Below are positions 20,617 to 29,600 of a stretch of 33,601 bases of DNA, piece after piece. The translations under genes and the position numbers were made by a program. The notes beneath the pieces were generated by a model. The model had not been told where the DNA came from, did no database searches, and worked only from the letters and a program-made list of their open reading frames with translations. Within the stretch, counting starts at the first letter, position 1. The number at the start of each line of letters is the position of its first letter. This DNA is from Emcibacter sp. Lineage in GTDB: Bacteria > Pseudomonadota > Alphaproteobacteria > Sphingomonadales > Emcibacteraceae. The stretch covers positions 1-33,601 of the forward strand of contig JAESRB010000061.1 in the NCBI GenBank assembly GCA_016764855.1, read 5' to 3'.

Positions 20617-22743
20617 ATGTTTGAAATACATAGAAAAGAAATTAATTGGGGTGGCCGGACATTAGTTCTAGAAACCGGTCAAATCGCGCGTCAGGCAAAT
20701 GGCGCTGTTATGGTCACTTACGGTGAGACATCATGTCTGACAGCGGTAACAGCCGCGAAGACAGCAAAAGAAGGAATCGACTTTTTCCCTCTCACCGTGA
20801 ATTATCAAGAACGTGCTTATTCCGCCGGTAAAATACCAGGCGGTTTTTTTAAGCGCGAAGGTCGCCCCGGCGAAGCAGAAACATTGACTTGTCGTTTGAT
20901 CGATCGGCCAATTCGTCCTCTGTTCGTTAAAGGCTTCAAAAATGAAACTCAGGTCGTCAGCACAGTGATGTCTCATGATCTGGAAAATAACCCTGACATT
21001 ACTGCATTGATCGGAACAAGTGCCGCATTGACCATTTCCGGTCTGCCGTTCATGGGCCCTATCGGTGCCGCACGTGTGGGTTATATCGATGGCGAATACA
21101 TCCTGAACCCAACTTATGAACAGCTGGAAACATCGGATCTTGACCTGGTTGTTGCCGGAACAAGAGATGCGGTCTTGATGGTGGAATCAGAAGCCAATGA
21201 GCTTTCTGAGAAAATTATGCTGGGTGCGGTTATGTTCGGTCACGAACAGATGCAAGTTGTTATTGATGTTATTATCGAACTTGCCGAATTGGCCGCCAAA
21301 GAGCCAATGATACTACCAGAACCAGAAGATCATTCTGCTCTGGCTGCGAAAGTTGCAACTCTTGCAGAAGCAGACCTTCGTGCCGCTTACAGCGAAATCG
21401 TGAAACAGGTTCGTTCCACACAGCTTAGCGCTATCAAGGACCGGGTAATTGCGGAACTGACCGAAGCTGACGAGAATGTGAAATCCGGCGTTGTTGCCGA
21501 TCTGTTGAAAAACTTGGAAAAGACCATCGTTCGCGGTGATATCATTAAAACCAAGAAACGCATTGACGGACGTGACCTGGATACAGTTCGTGCCATTGAA
21601 TCCAGCGTGAATATCCTACCCCGGACCCATGGTTCGGCGTTGTTTACACGTGGTGAAACACAGGCAACTGTTGTGACAACATTGGGTACCGGTGATGATG
21701 AGCAGTTCATTGATGCTTTGACTGGGACTTATAAAGAACGCTTCATGCTGCATTATAACTTCCCACCCTATTCCGTTGGTGAAGTTGGTCGTATGATGGG
21801 AACAAGCCGTCGGGAAACCGGACATGGTAAATTGGCATGGCGTGCGTTACGTGCGGTTCTGCCGGATCATGACGAATTCCCTTACACCATTCGTGTTGTG
21901 TCCGAGATTACAGAATCAAACGGTTCTTCTTCTATGGCGTCTGTTTGTGGTGGCTCATTGTCTCTTATGGATGCGGGTGTTCCATTGAAGCGTCCGGTTT
22001 CCGGTATCGCCATGGGCCTGATCAAAGAGGGTGATGATTATGCGGTTCTGTCCGACATTTTGGGTGATGAAGATCATCTTGGTGATATGGACTTTAAAGT
22101 AGCAGGAACATCCGAAGGTATTACATCGCTTCAGATGGATATCAGGATTACTGGCATTACCAAGGATATCATGGAAATTGCCTTGAAACAGGCTTCAGAA
22201 GGTCGCGCTTTTATTCTGGAAGAGATGAATAAAGCTTTGGCTACTGGTCGTGAAGAAATGAGCGATCATGCGCCGCGTATCGAAACCATTCAGATCAACC
22301 GCGAAAAAATCCGTGAAGTGATCGGAACTGGTGGTAAAGTGATCCGGGAAATCTGTGAAGTGACTGGTGCTAAGGTTGATATTGAAGACGACGGAACCAT
22401 CAAGGTTTCCTCTTCTGATCTGTCTGCCATTGAAGCCGCGCTTAAATGGATCGAAGGTATTGTTGCTGAGCCAGAAGTTGGTAAGATTTACGAAGGTAAA
22501 GTGGTCAAAACTGTTGATTTCGGTGCGTTTGTTAATTTCCTTGGTAGCCGTGATGGTCTGGTTCATATCAGTGAACTGGAAAACCATCGGGTTAAACAAG
22601 TTACGGACGTCTTGAGTGAAGGAGATATTATCAAGGTTAAAGTTCTGGCTGTTGATGATCGGGGTAAGGTTCGTTTGAGCCGCCGTGCGGTAGATCAGGA
22701 AACTGGTGAAGATATTCAGGACAAGCAGGGCGAAGAGGAATAA
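20617..22743 (+). CDS. pnp: Polyribonucleotide nucleotidyltransferase
   Basis: 708 aa; [62 protein letters not shown] (KH), C-terminal S1. Confidence 0.98.
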   Translation: MFEIHRKEINWGGRTLVLETGQIARQANGAVMVTYGETSCLTAVTAAKTAKEGIDFFPLTVNYQERAYSAGKIPGGFFKREGRPGEAETLTCRLIDRPIRPLFVKGFKNETQVVSTVMSHDLENNPDITALIGTSAALTISGLPFMGPIGAARVGYIDGEYILNPTYEQLETSDLDLVVAGTRDAVLMVESEANELSEKIMLGAVMFGHEQMQVVIDVIIELAELAAKEPMILPEPEDHSALAAKVATLAEADLRAAYSEIVKQVRSTQLSAIKDRVIAELTEADENVKSGVVADLLKNLEKTIVRGDIIKTKKRIDGRDLDTVRAIESSVNILPRTHGSALFTRGETQATVVTTLGTGDDEQFIDALTGTYKERFMLHYNFPPYSVGEVGRMMGTSRRETGHGKLAWRALRAVLPDHDEFPYTIRVVSEITESNGSSSMASVCGGSLSLMDAGVPLKRPVSGIAMGLIKEGDDYAVLSDILGDEDHLGDMDFKVAGTSEGITSLQMDIRITGITKDIMEIALKQASEGRAFILEEMNKALATGREEMSDHAPRIETIQINREKIREVIGTGGKVIREICEVTGAKVDIEDDGTIKVSSSDLSAIEAALKWIEGIVAEPEVGKIYEGKVVKTVDFGAFVNFLGSRDGLVHISELENHRVKQVTDVLSEGDIIKVKVLAVDDRGKVRLSRRAVDQETGEDIQDKQGEEE

Positions 22744-22885
22744 TCTCTTCGTGATCAAATGAGGGACCGGGTGATGGTCATTTCTTGTAACGGGCCGTTT
22801 AATCCCTATATAAGAAAGGCACATCCGGTCTTATTTTAGCAGAAGCCGGATGTGGGTGCGGCAGTTATGTAGGGTATAAGGGCTT

Positions 22886-24283
22886 ATGAGTTTACTTGAA
22901 CCGTTAATGATGTCAGGCAAAGAAGTTCTCCCACTTGTAGAAGGTGGTAAAGGAATTTCTGCGACGAACGGCATGAGTGCCGGCGCTTGGGCAGCCGCTG
23001 GTGGTGTTGGGACTGTTTCATGTGTTAATGCGGACAGTTACGATGATGCTGGAAATATCATTCCACAGATTTATCATGGCAAGACCCGTATAGAACGCCA
23101 TGTAGAGCTTATTGATTATGCCATTGATGGTGGTGTAACTCAGGTTCAGGAAGCCCATGAAATGGCCGGTGGTAATGGTCGTATTCATATCAACGTTCTT
23201 TGGGAAATGGGTGGCGCAGAAGCCATACTTGAAGGCGTTTTGACCAAAGCTAAAGGTCTGGTTCACGGGGTTACCTGCGGTGCAGGCATGCCTTATAAAC
23301 TGAGCGAAATTGCCGCGAAGCACGAAGTTTTTTATCATCCGATTATTTCTTCAGCTCGTGCATTCGGGATTCTCTGGAAACGGGCTTATAAGAAATACGG
23401 TAATTGGCTGGGCAGTGTGGTTTACGAAGACCCGTGGCTGGCTGGTGGCCATAATGGTTTGACCAACGCGGAAGACCCTCGCGAACCACAAGATCCTTAT
23501 CCCCGTGTTGCGGAGCTTCGGACGATGATGAATAAATTCGGCTTGAACCATGTGCCGATCATCATGGCTGGGGGAGTCTGGTATCTTCGGGATTGGAAGA
23601 ATTGGCTTAATAATCCTGAAATTGGCCCAGTGGCTTTTCAATATGGAACGCGGCCTTTGCTGACTCAAGAAAGCCCAATTCCACAAATTTGGAAAGATGC
23701 CCTGACCAAGCTGTCCGAAGGTGATATTCTATTACACCGTTTCAGCCCAACGGGTTTTTACTCTTCTGCGGTTCGTAATAAATTTTTACGTAGTCTTGAG
23801 AGCCGTTCCGGCCGCCAAGTTGCCTTTCAGTCGAAACAATCCGAAGAGTTTTCCGTTCAGATTCAGGCGGGGAAGAAGAAATATTACGTTCACCCCGAGG
23901 ATAAGCCCAAGGCCGACAGCTGGATTGCTGATGGTTATTGTGAGGCTATGAAAACACCGGATGACACATTGGTGTTTGCCACGGTGGCGGAATGTAAAGA
24001 AATTCGTCAGGATCAAAAGGATTGCATGGGCTGTCTGAGCCAATGTAAATTTTCCAACTGGTCGCAAAATGCGGACAAGAATTATTCCACAGGACGCGGG
24101 GCAGACCCGCGCAGTTTCTGTATTCAGAAAACGCTGATGGATATTTCCCATGGTGGCCCTCTTGAAAATAATCTGATGTTTGCGGGTCATGCGGCGTTTA
24201 ATTTGGGCCAGGACCCTTTCTTCAGTAATGGGTTTGTTCCGACGGTAAAGGAATTGGTTGACCGTATTCTCATCGGGGATTAG
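22886..24283 (+). CDS. Nitronate monooxygenase / NAD(P)H-dependent flavin oxidoreductase family protein with C-terminal Cys cluster
   Basis: TIM-barrel flavoprotein pattern (KGISATNGMSAGAWAAAGGVGTVS, HGVTCGAGMP, HVPIIMAGGVW); C-terminal CMGCLSQC. Confidence 0.75.
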   Translation: MSLLEPLMMSGKEVLPLVEGGKGISATNGMSAGAWAAAGGVGTVSCVNADSYDDAGNIIPQIYHGKTRIERHVELIDYAIDGGVTQVQEAHEMAGGNGRIHINVLWEMGGAEAILEGVLTKAKGLVHGVTCGAGMPYKLSEIAAKHEVFYHPIISSARAFGILWKRAYKKYGNWLGSVVYEDPWLAGGHNGLTNAEDPREPQDPYPRVAELRTMMNKFGLNHVPIIMAGGVWYLRDWKNWLNNPEIGPVAFQYGTRPLLTQESPIPQIWKDALTKLSEGDILLHRFSPTGFYSSAVRNKFLRSLESRSGRQVAFQSKQSEEFSVQIQAGKKKYYVHPEDKPKADSWIADGYCEAMKTPDDTLVFATVAECKEIRQDQKDCMGCLSQCKFSNWSQNADKNYSTGRGADPRSFCIQKTLMDISHGGPLENNLMFAGHAAFNLGQDPFFSNGFVPTVKELVDRILIGD

Positions 24284-24393
24284 GGGAAATTAATCGGACT
24301 GTAACTATAGTCCCATATTCTTTATGTTATTTATTATCTTATGAAAGTAAGTTACCATAACACTGGATAACTTGGGGGAGAGGATATGAGAAT

Positions 24394-24822
24394 ATGCTGG
24401 ATAAAGTAAAAAAAAGACCATTTTCTTCCGTCATAAAAAAATTACGGCAGGTAGAATTACGCCCTACCCGTCAGAGGATGGCGTTGGCGAAACTGCTGTT
24501 CGACGGGCCGAATCGTCATGTGACCGCAGAAATGCTCCATGAGGAAGTGCAGCAGGCGAATATCAATGTTTCGCTTGCGACGGTTTATAACAGTTTACAT
24601 CAATTCACCAGTGCGGGTTTGTTGAGAGAAGTGGTCGTGGATTCCGGCCGAACCTATTTTGACACCAATACGACGGATCATCATCATTATTTTATGGAAA
24701 AAGAAGGCTGTCTGAAAGATATTCCCGAAGGGGAAATTAATTTTGACATGTTGCCTACTGCCCCAGAGGGGAAGAAATTTTCCCGTGTTGAGGTGATCAT
24801 TCATGTGGCTGAGGATAATTAA
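24394..24822 (+). CDS. irr: Fur family transcriptional regulator, Irr type
   Basis: LRPTRQRMALAKLLFDGPNRHVTAEMLHEE, SLATVYNSLHQFTSAGLLREV, DHHHYF motif of Irr. Confidence 0.88.
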   Translation: MLDKVKKRPFSSVIKKLRQVELRPTRQRMALAKLLFDGPNRHVTAEMLHEEVQQANINVSLATVYNSLHQFTSAGLLREVVVDSGRTYFDTNTTDHHHYFMEKEGCLKDIPEGEINFDMLPTAPEGKKFSRVEVIIHVAEDN

Positions 24823-24918
24823 AACAGAAAAATTCTGGCCACGCCCTCATTAAGATACTGGTTAAACGCTGACTATGAGACGAACTGACGGCTCTGGCTG
24901 AAATTTGATCCGGGCAGT

Positions 24919-25431
24919 TTAATCCAGAATTTCGCCTTCCAACGTACCCCAGAAATCGGGCTGTTCCAGCCACCCTTTAAAACCATTGACGTCCAGCTCA
25001 CACCAGCCCTTTTCGCAGCGATGGATTTTACCAATCACACCAGCCTCCGCGATAACGGCTGTTGGTTGATCGCTGTCTGGCCCCTTTAAGAGGGCTTGTT
25101 GTTCGGCAATGATCAATGCGGTCCGCTTGCTGGATAGTAACGGACCCCAAATCCAGCCACTGGCCCCTTCCGAATCAACTATTTTACGCCAGTTCTTATA
25201 TTCTGCGATTACTTTGACCGGCAGGCCAGATTTTTTAAAGACCCAGATTATAGGATATTTTCCATTTGGTCCGGTCCGCACATTGACAGTATTTTTGGCA
25301 AGTGAGACGTATCTTGGGACCAGATAGCCGCTTTTCCCCACGGTTGTTTTTTCCTTGGCCACTGCGGGAAAATACGCCAACCCCATGATCAGGAAGCTGA
25401 AGGTTACAAATATGATGCGCCAGATGGCCAT
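24919..25431 (-). CDS. Secreted SH3b-domain protein
   Basis: N-terminal signal-like segment; NTVNVRTGPNGKYPIIWVFKKSGLPVKVIAEYKNWRKIVDSEGASGWIWGPLLS (SH3b) plus a second weaker repeat. Confidence 0.85.
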   Translation of the reverse strand: MAIWRIIFVTFSFLIMGLAYFPAVAKEKTTVGKSGYLVPRYVSLAKNTVNVRTGPNGKYPIIWVFKKSGLPVKVIAEYKNWRKIVDSEGASGWIWGPLLSSKRTALIIAEQQALLKGPDSDQPTAVIAEAGVIGKIHRCEKGWCELDVNGFKGWLEQPDFWGTLEGEILD

Positions 25432-25578
25432 GGGATTGTTTCTCCGGGGTAGACGAATGGCTGTTTATTGATCGAGATGTTTGAATCTGTTGGTGACATC
25501 TGCTAGACATGATAATGAAAGAGGGAGCGACCTCAAGCCTTTTTATATGTTTAACGATAATAAAAACCGGAGTTTTGA

Positions 25579-26565
25579 ATGACGTCAAAGAAGCCATTGG
25601 TAATCGTCACAAGAAAATTGCCTGACATTATTGAAACACGGATGATGGAATTGTTTAATGTCCGTCTTAACCTGGATGATCATGCTTTTACGGCGGCGGA
25701 AATGATCGAAGCTGTGAAAGAGGCTGATGTCCTTGTTCCAACGGTGACGGACCGTTTAGACGCCAGAATATTGGCGCTGTCCGGCCCGAATTTGAAATTA
25801 ATCGCCAATTACGGTGCGGGCGTGGATCACATTGATCTGGCCTCTGCCCGTCAGCGTACGATCACTGTGACCAATACGCCGGGTGTTTTGACTGAGGATA
25901 CCGCTGATATGACGTTGGCGTTATTGTTGGCTGTTCCCCGCCGTCTGATCGAGGGTGAGCGGCTGCTGCGGAGCGGAGATTGGGCCGGTTGGTCGCCGAC
26001 AGGTTTGCGTGGCTCCCGCATTTGGGGGAAACGCTTGGGCATCATTGGTATGGGCCGTATTGGGCAAGCGGTTGCCCGTCGTGCCAAGGCTTTTGGTCTG
26101 TCTATCCATTATCATAATCGTCACCGCATTGCCGCAGATGTGGAAGAAGAACTGGAAGCAACCTATTGGGAAAGTCTGGATCAGATGTTGGCGCGCATGG
26201 ATATTATTTCCGTCAACTGCCCCCATACGCCAGCCACATACCATTTACTGTCGGCGCGACGTTTGAAGTTGATGCAGCAACATGCCTTTATCATTAACAC
26301 TTCTCGTGGTGAAGTGATTGACGAAAATGCGCTCATTCGCATGCTGGTTGCCGGGGAGCTGGCGGGTGCCGGGCTGGATGTATTTGAAAATGAGCCAGCG
26401 GTGAACCCCAAACTGTTGGAGATGCCTAACGTGGTGGCCTTGCCTCATATGGGATCCGCGACGACAGAGGGACGCAATGACATGGGGGAGAAAGTCCTGA
26501 TCAATATCAAGACCTTTACCGATGGACATAATCCGCCGGACAGGGTGTTGGAAGATTGGGTATAA
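25579..26565 (+). CDS. D-isomer-specific 2-hydroxyacid dehydrogenase (glyoxylate/hydroxypyruvate reductase-like)
   Basis: YGAGVDHIDLASARQRTITVTNTPGVLTEDTADMTLALLLA, GKRLGIIGMGRIGQAVARRA, NTSRGEVIDENAL, LPHMGSAT. Confidence 0.94.
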   Translation: MTSKKPLVIVTRKLPDIIETRMMELFNVRLNLDDHAFTAAEMIEAVKEADVLVPTVTDRLDARILALSGPNLKLIANYGAGVDHIDLASARQRTITVTNTPGVLTEDTADMTLALLLAVPRRLIEGERLLRSGDWAGWSPTGLRGSRIWGKRLGIIGMGRIGQAVARRAKAFGLSIHYHNRHRIAADVEEELEATYWESLDQMLARMDIISVNCPHTPATYHLLSARRLKLMQQHAFIINTSRGEVIDENALIRMLVAGELAGAGLDVFENEPAVNPKLLEMPNVVALPHMGSATTEGRNDMGEKVLINIKTFTDGHNPPDRVLEDWV

Positions 26566-26587
26566 TTTCAGAGGAATGAAAGAGGGC

Positions 26588-27337
26588 TCAGCCGGAATGA
26601 CAGGCTGGGCATCCGGGATCCTTGGGCAGTTTTATGGTGCGGCTGGTGGCGCTAAGCGCATCATACAGGAGTATTTTTCCGGCCAAACTGTCGCCGAGAT
26701 CTAATATTTCTTTTAATATTTCAACGGCTTGCATGGTTCCAACCACGCCTGCGACCGCGCCTAATATACCAGCCTCAGCGCAATTACCCACCTGTCCGGG
26801 ATGGTCCGGGACAAAACAACGGTAACAGGGTTTGTCGTCAAGATAGCCCTTAAACGTGCTGATCTGCCCATCGAATTGGCTGAGAGCTGCCGAGACAAAG
26901 GGCTTTTTAAGCTTCAAACAGGCGTCATTCACCAAAAACCGGGTTTCAAAATTATCACAGCCATCGGCAACAATATCATAGTCGGCGATGATCTGATGGG
27001 CATTATCCGTGGATAACCGTTCCGCTATGGCAATGATTTTCACGTCCGGGTTAATTTGACGGATCATATCTTTGGCGCTTTGGGTTTTTAGATTTCCAAT
27101 CTGGTCTGTGGTGTGCAGGACCTGCCGTTGCAGATTGCTCAGGTCAACTACATCATCGTCGATGACGCCGATTGTCCCAACACCCGCAGCGGCAAGATAC
27201 AAGATCAACGGGCTGCCCAGTCCTCCGGCTCCGATCACAAGAACCTTGGCCGCTAGTAATTTTTGTTGTCCGGCTCCGCCGACCTGTTTCAGGATGATAT
27301 GACGGGCATATCGGTCAAGTTGGTCATCATTAAGCAT
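26588..27337 (-). CDS. moeB: MoeB/ThiF-family E1-like adenylyltransferase
   Basis: RYARHIILKQVGGAGQQKLLAAKVLVIGAGGLGSPLILYLAAAGVGTIGVIDDD, DLSNLQRQVLH, CYRC and CPAC Zn motifs, NCAEAGILGAVAGVVG. Confidence 0.93.
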   Translation of the reverse strand: MLNDDQLDRYARHIILKQVGGAGQQKLLAAKVLVIGAGGLGSPLILYLAAAGVGTIGVIDDDVVDLSNLQRQVLHTTDQIGNLKTQSAKDMIRQINPDVKIIAIAERLSTDNAHQIIADYDIVADGCDNFETRFLVNDACLKLKKPFVSAALSQFDGQISTFKGYLDDKPCYRCFVPDHPGQVGNCAEAGILGAVAGVVGTMQAVEILKEILDLGDSLAGKILLYDALSATSRTIKLPKDPGCPACHSG

Positions 27338-27342
27338 GGTTG

Positions 27343-27654
27343 TTAAGTATCATCGGTAATTTCACTTGAGGTCTCTTCGTCAATTTCTTCGCCAATTTCT
27401 TCGCCAATTTCTGGGGTTGTGTCGTTGGCCACATTAACGGTGATTTCCACATCTTCATAATCTGCTGGCAGGATGACAAACAGATCTCCGGCCTCTACCT
27501 CAAGGTCGTCGGGGTTGGTTACTTCGATGCCATTGCGGAATACGGCAAATTCCTTGAGATGCACGGCGCGCGCCTCGGCCAAGATACGCTCAATGGTTAA
27601 ATCGGCCACAGAAAGAGAGGATTCCGTCCCCTGTACGCGTAAAATTACGGTCAT
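27343..27654 (-). CDS. Small putative beta-grasp-like protein with acidic repeat tail (function unknown)
   Basis: ATG at 27654 begins 4 nt after the cysK stop; MTVILRVQGTESSLSV...FAVFRNGIEVTNPDDLEVEAGDLFVILPAD resembles the ThiS/MoaD/ubiquitin-like layout; tail EIGEEIGEEIDEE. Confidence 0.7.
   Translation of the reverse strand: MTVILRVQGTESSLSVADLTIERILAEARAVHLKEFAVFRNGIEVTNPDDLEVEAGDLFVILPADYEDVEITVNVANDTTPEIGEEIGEEIDEETSSEITDDT
27377..27412 (-). repeat. Three 12-bp in-frame tandem repeats inside the small protein gene
   Basis: tcgtcaatttct / tcgccaatttct / tcgccaatttct, encoding the EEIG/EEID tail. Confidence 0.85.
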
Positions 27655-27658
27655 GCCC

Positions 27659-28615
27659 CTAAAGCCCGTCAAACATAGGGGTGGAGAGATACCGTTCCGC
27701 GAAAGAAGGTATGATCACAACAATTTTCTTACCCTTCATGTCGTCGCGCGCGCTAAGCTCCATAGCGGCGGCCACGGCGGCCCCGGAAGAAATACCCACG
27801 GGAATGCCTTCTTTTTTGGCTATCTGCCGTGCGGTTTCAAAGGAGGTTTCATTGCCGATGGTCAAGACCTCATCCACAAATGCAGTGTCAAGAATTTCGG
27901 GAATAAAACCGGCACCAATACCTTGTATTTTGTGGGGTCCGGGTTGACCGCCGGATAAAATAGGACTGTCTTCCGGTTCGACAGCCACCATGTAAATGCT
28001 GTCTTTTTTAGCTTTCAGAGCCCGACCAATACCGGTGATCGTGCCGCCAGTACCCACGCCGGATACAATGACATCTACTTCGCCGTTGGTGTCATTCCAG
28101 ATTTCATTGGCAGTGGTAATTTCGTGAATGGCTGGATTGGCCGGATTGGCAAATTGTTGTGGCATAACCGCATTGTCTGATTCTGCAATCATTTCTTCTG
28201 CGCGGGCGATGGCCCCTTTCATACCCAGTTCCGCTGGGCTGAGCTCAAGGTCCGCGCCCAGAATCAATAACATCTTACGCCGTTCCATTGACATGCTTTC
28301 CGGCATGACCAAGGTCAGGTCATATCCCTTGGCTGCACAGACAAAGGCTAGCGCAATTCCCGTATTGCCGGAGGTTGGCTCAATAATCCGGGTACCTTCT
28401 TTAATTTTGCCCTTTTTTTCCAGATCGGCAATCATGGCCGCGCCGATTCTGTCTTTGACAGAGGACAGGGGATTAAAAAACTCTAGCTTCAACAGAATTT
28501 CTGCGCCGCCACTGTCCATGCGATTTAGTCTGACCAACGGGGTATTACCCAGCGTTTCGATAATGTTATCGTAAATTTTGCCACGGCCCTCGGTGCCAGT
28601 TTCAGTTACGGACAT
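27659..28615 (-). CDS. cysK: Cysteine synthase A (O-acetylserine sulfhydrylase)
   Basis: ETLGNTPLVRLNR, FFNPLSSVKDRIGAAMI (PLP Lys), EPTSGNTGIALAFVCAAKGY, GVGTGGTITGIGR; ATG at 28615 preferred over 28759. Confidence 0.95.
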   Translation of the reverse strand: MSVTETGTEGRGKIYDNIIETLGNTPLVRLNRMDSGGAEILLKLEFFNPLSSVKDRIGAAMIADLEKKGKIKEGTRIIEPTSGNTGIALAFVCAAKGYDLTLVMPESMSMERRKMLLILGADLELSPAELGMKGAIARAEEMIAESDNAVMPQQFANPANPAIHEITTANEIWNDTNGEVDVIVSGVGTGGTITGIGRALKAKKDSIYMVAVEPEDSPILSGGQPGPHKIQGIGAGFIPEILDTAFVDEVLTIGNETSFETARQIAKKEGIPVGISSGAAVAAAMELSARDDMKGKKIVVIIPSFAERYLSTPMFDGL

Positions 28616-28655
28616 GTGATGTCTCCTGCTGTTATTTATTGCCAATTGTATCGTA

Positions 28656-29111
28656 TTAAATCGTAAACGTGAAGCTATTCGCGGAATCTGTTTCGACTCC
28701 TTCGGACATGGCCTGCTGACAAAGATCCTGCAGCGTAATATCGTTAAGCTTCTCCACAATGCTGTGATTTAGATTCTCAATCAAGGGATTAATAACCTTC
28801 ATTCCTAGCGGCGAGGTGGATAACGTTTCGTCTTTATCTTTTTTCGAATCCATATCGTTGACCACCTTAACAATTTCGCCAACGGATACTCGGCGTCTTT
28901 CCCGCGCCAGATTATAGCCGCCTTTTGGACCTCTGACACCCTTTAATATTCCTGCCCGGACAAGCTGTTGCATGACCTGCTCCAGATAACGCTGGGGAAT
29001 TTCCTGCCGCCGGGTAATGTCCCGGGATTGTACAGGTCCGGTGCGGCCATTATAGGCCACATCGACGACGGCCTCTAAGGCATAAATCATTTTCTTGGTT
29101 AAACGAAACAT
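28656..29111 (-). CDS. Rrf2 family transcriptional regulator
   Basis: MFRLTKKMIYALEAVVDVAYN, IPQRYLEQVMQQLVRAGILKGVRGPKGGYNLAR; ATG at 29111. Confidence 0.93.
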   Translation of the reverse strand: MFRLTKKMIYALEAVVDVAYNGRTGPVQSRDITRRQEIPQRYLEQVMQQLVRAGILKGVRGPKGGYNLARERRRVSVGEIVKVVNDMDSKKDKDETLSTSPLGMKVINPLIENLNHSIVEKLNDITLQDLCQQAMSEGVETDSANSFTFTI

Positions 29112-29130
29112 CTGTTTTCTCTTTAAAAAA

Positions 29131-29586
29131 TTAACTTTGTGTCCCCGTGGAGCCAAATCCTCCAGCTCCCCGTGCGGTTTCATCCAGGTTTTCGCGTACG
29201 TCCCACGAAATTTGCGTGACCGGAGCGATAACCATCTGGGCAATGCGCATGCCACGTGTGATGACAAAATCTTCGGCCCCGTGATTGATAAGAATGACTT
29301 TCACTTCGCCCCGGTAATCGGCGTCAATAGTCCCCGGACTATTGAGAACGGTGACACCATTCTTCCAGGCAAGGCCGGAACGAGGGCGGACTTGTGCCTC
29401 GAACCCCGGTGCCAACGCCATGGCAAATCCTGTGGGCACCAAAAGCCGCATACCTACTTTGAGGACCAGTTCTTCCCCCGCATTCAGGGCCGCCATAAGA
29501 TCCATACCGGCACTGTTGACCGTTTCATATTCTGGTAGTTTCAGGCCTTCGCCGTGGGGGAGTTGTTGGAAACCGACTATTGTCAT
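29131..29586 (-). CDS. dut: dUTP diphosphatase
   Basis: [46 protein letters not shown] motifs. Confidence 0.97.
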   Translation of the reverse strand: MTIVGFQQLPHGEGLKLPEYETVNSAGMDLMAALNAGEELVLKVGMRLLVPTGFAMALAPGFEAQVRPRSGLAWKNGVTVLNSPGTIDADYRGEVKVILINHGAEDFVITRGMRIAQMVIAPVTQISWDVRENLDETARGAGGFGSTGTQS

Positions 29587-29600
29587 TCATTCATCCTGAT

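Noticed and set aside
22195-22824. 209-aa minus-strand ORF opposite pnp
   Set aside because: Antisense shadow of the conserved pnp reading frame; Asn/Thr/Phe-rich sequence reflects codon complement.
26588-27672. Bacterial ubiquitin-like conjugation (Bil/CBASS-type) defence system
   Set aside because: There is an E1-like and a putative beta-grasp protein, but no E2, no deubiquitinase/JAB protein and no nucleotidyltransferase nearby; the locus sits in a housekeeping operon.
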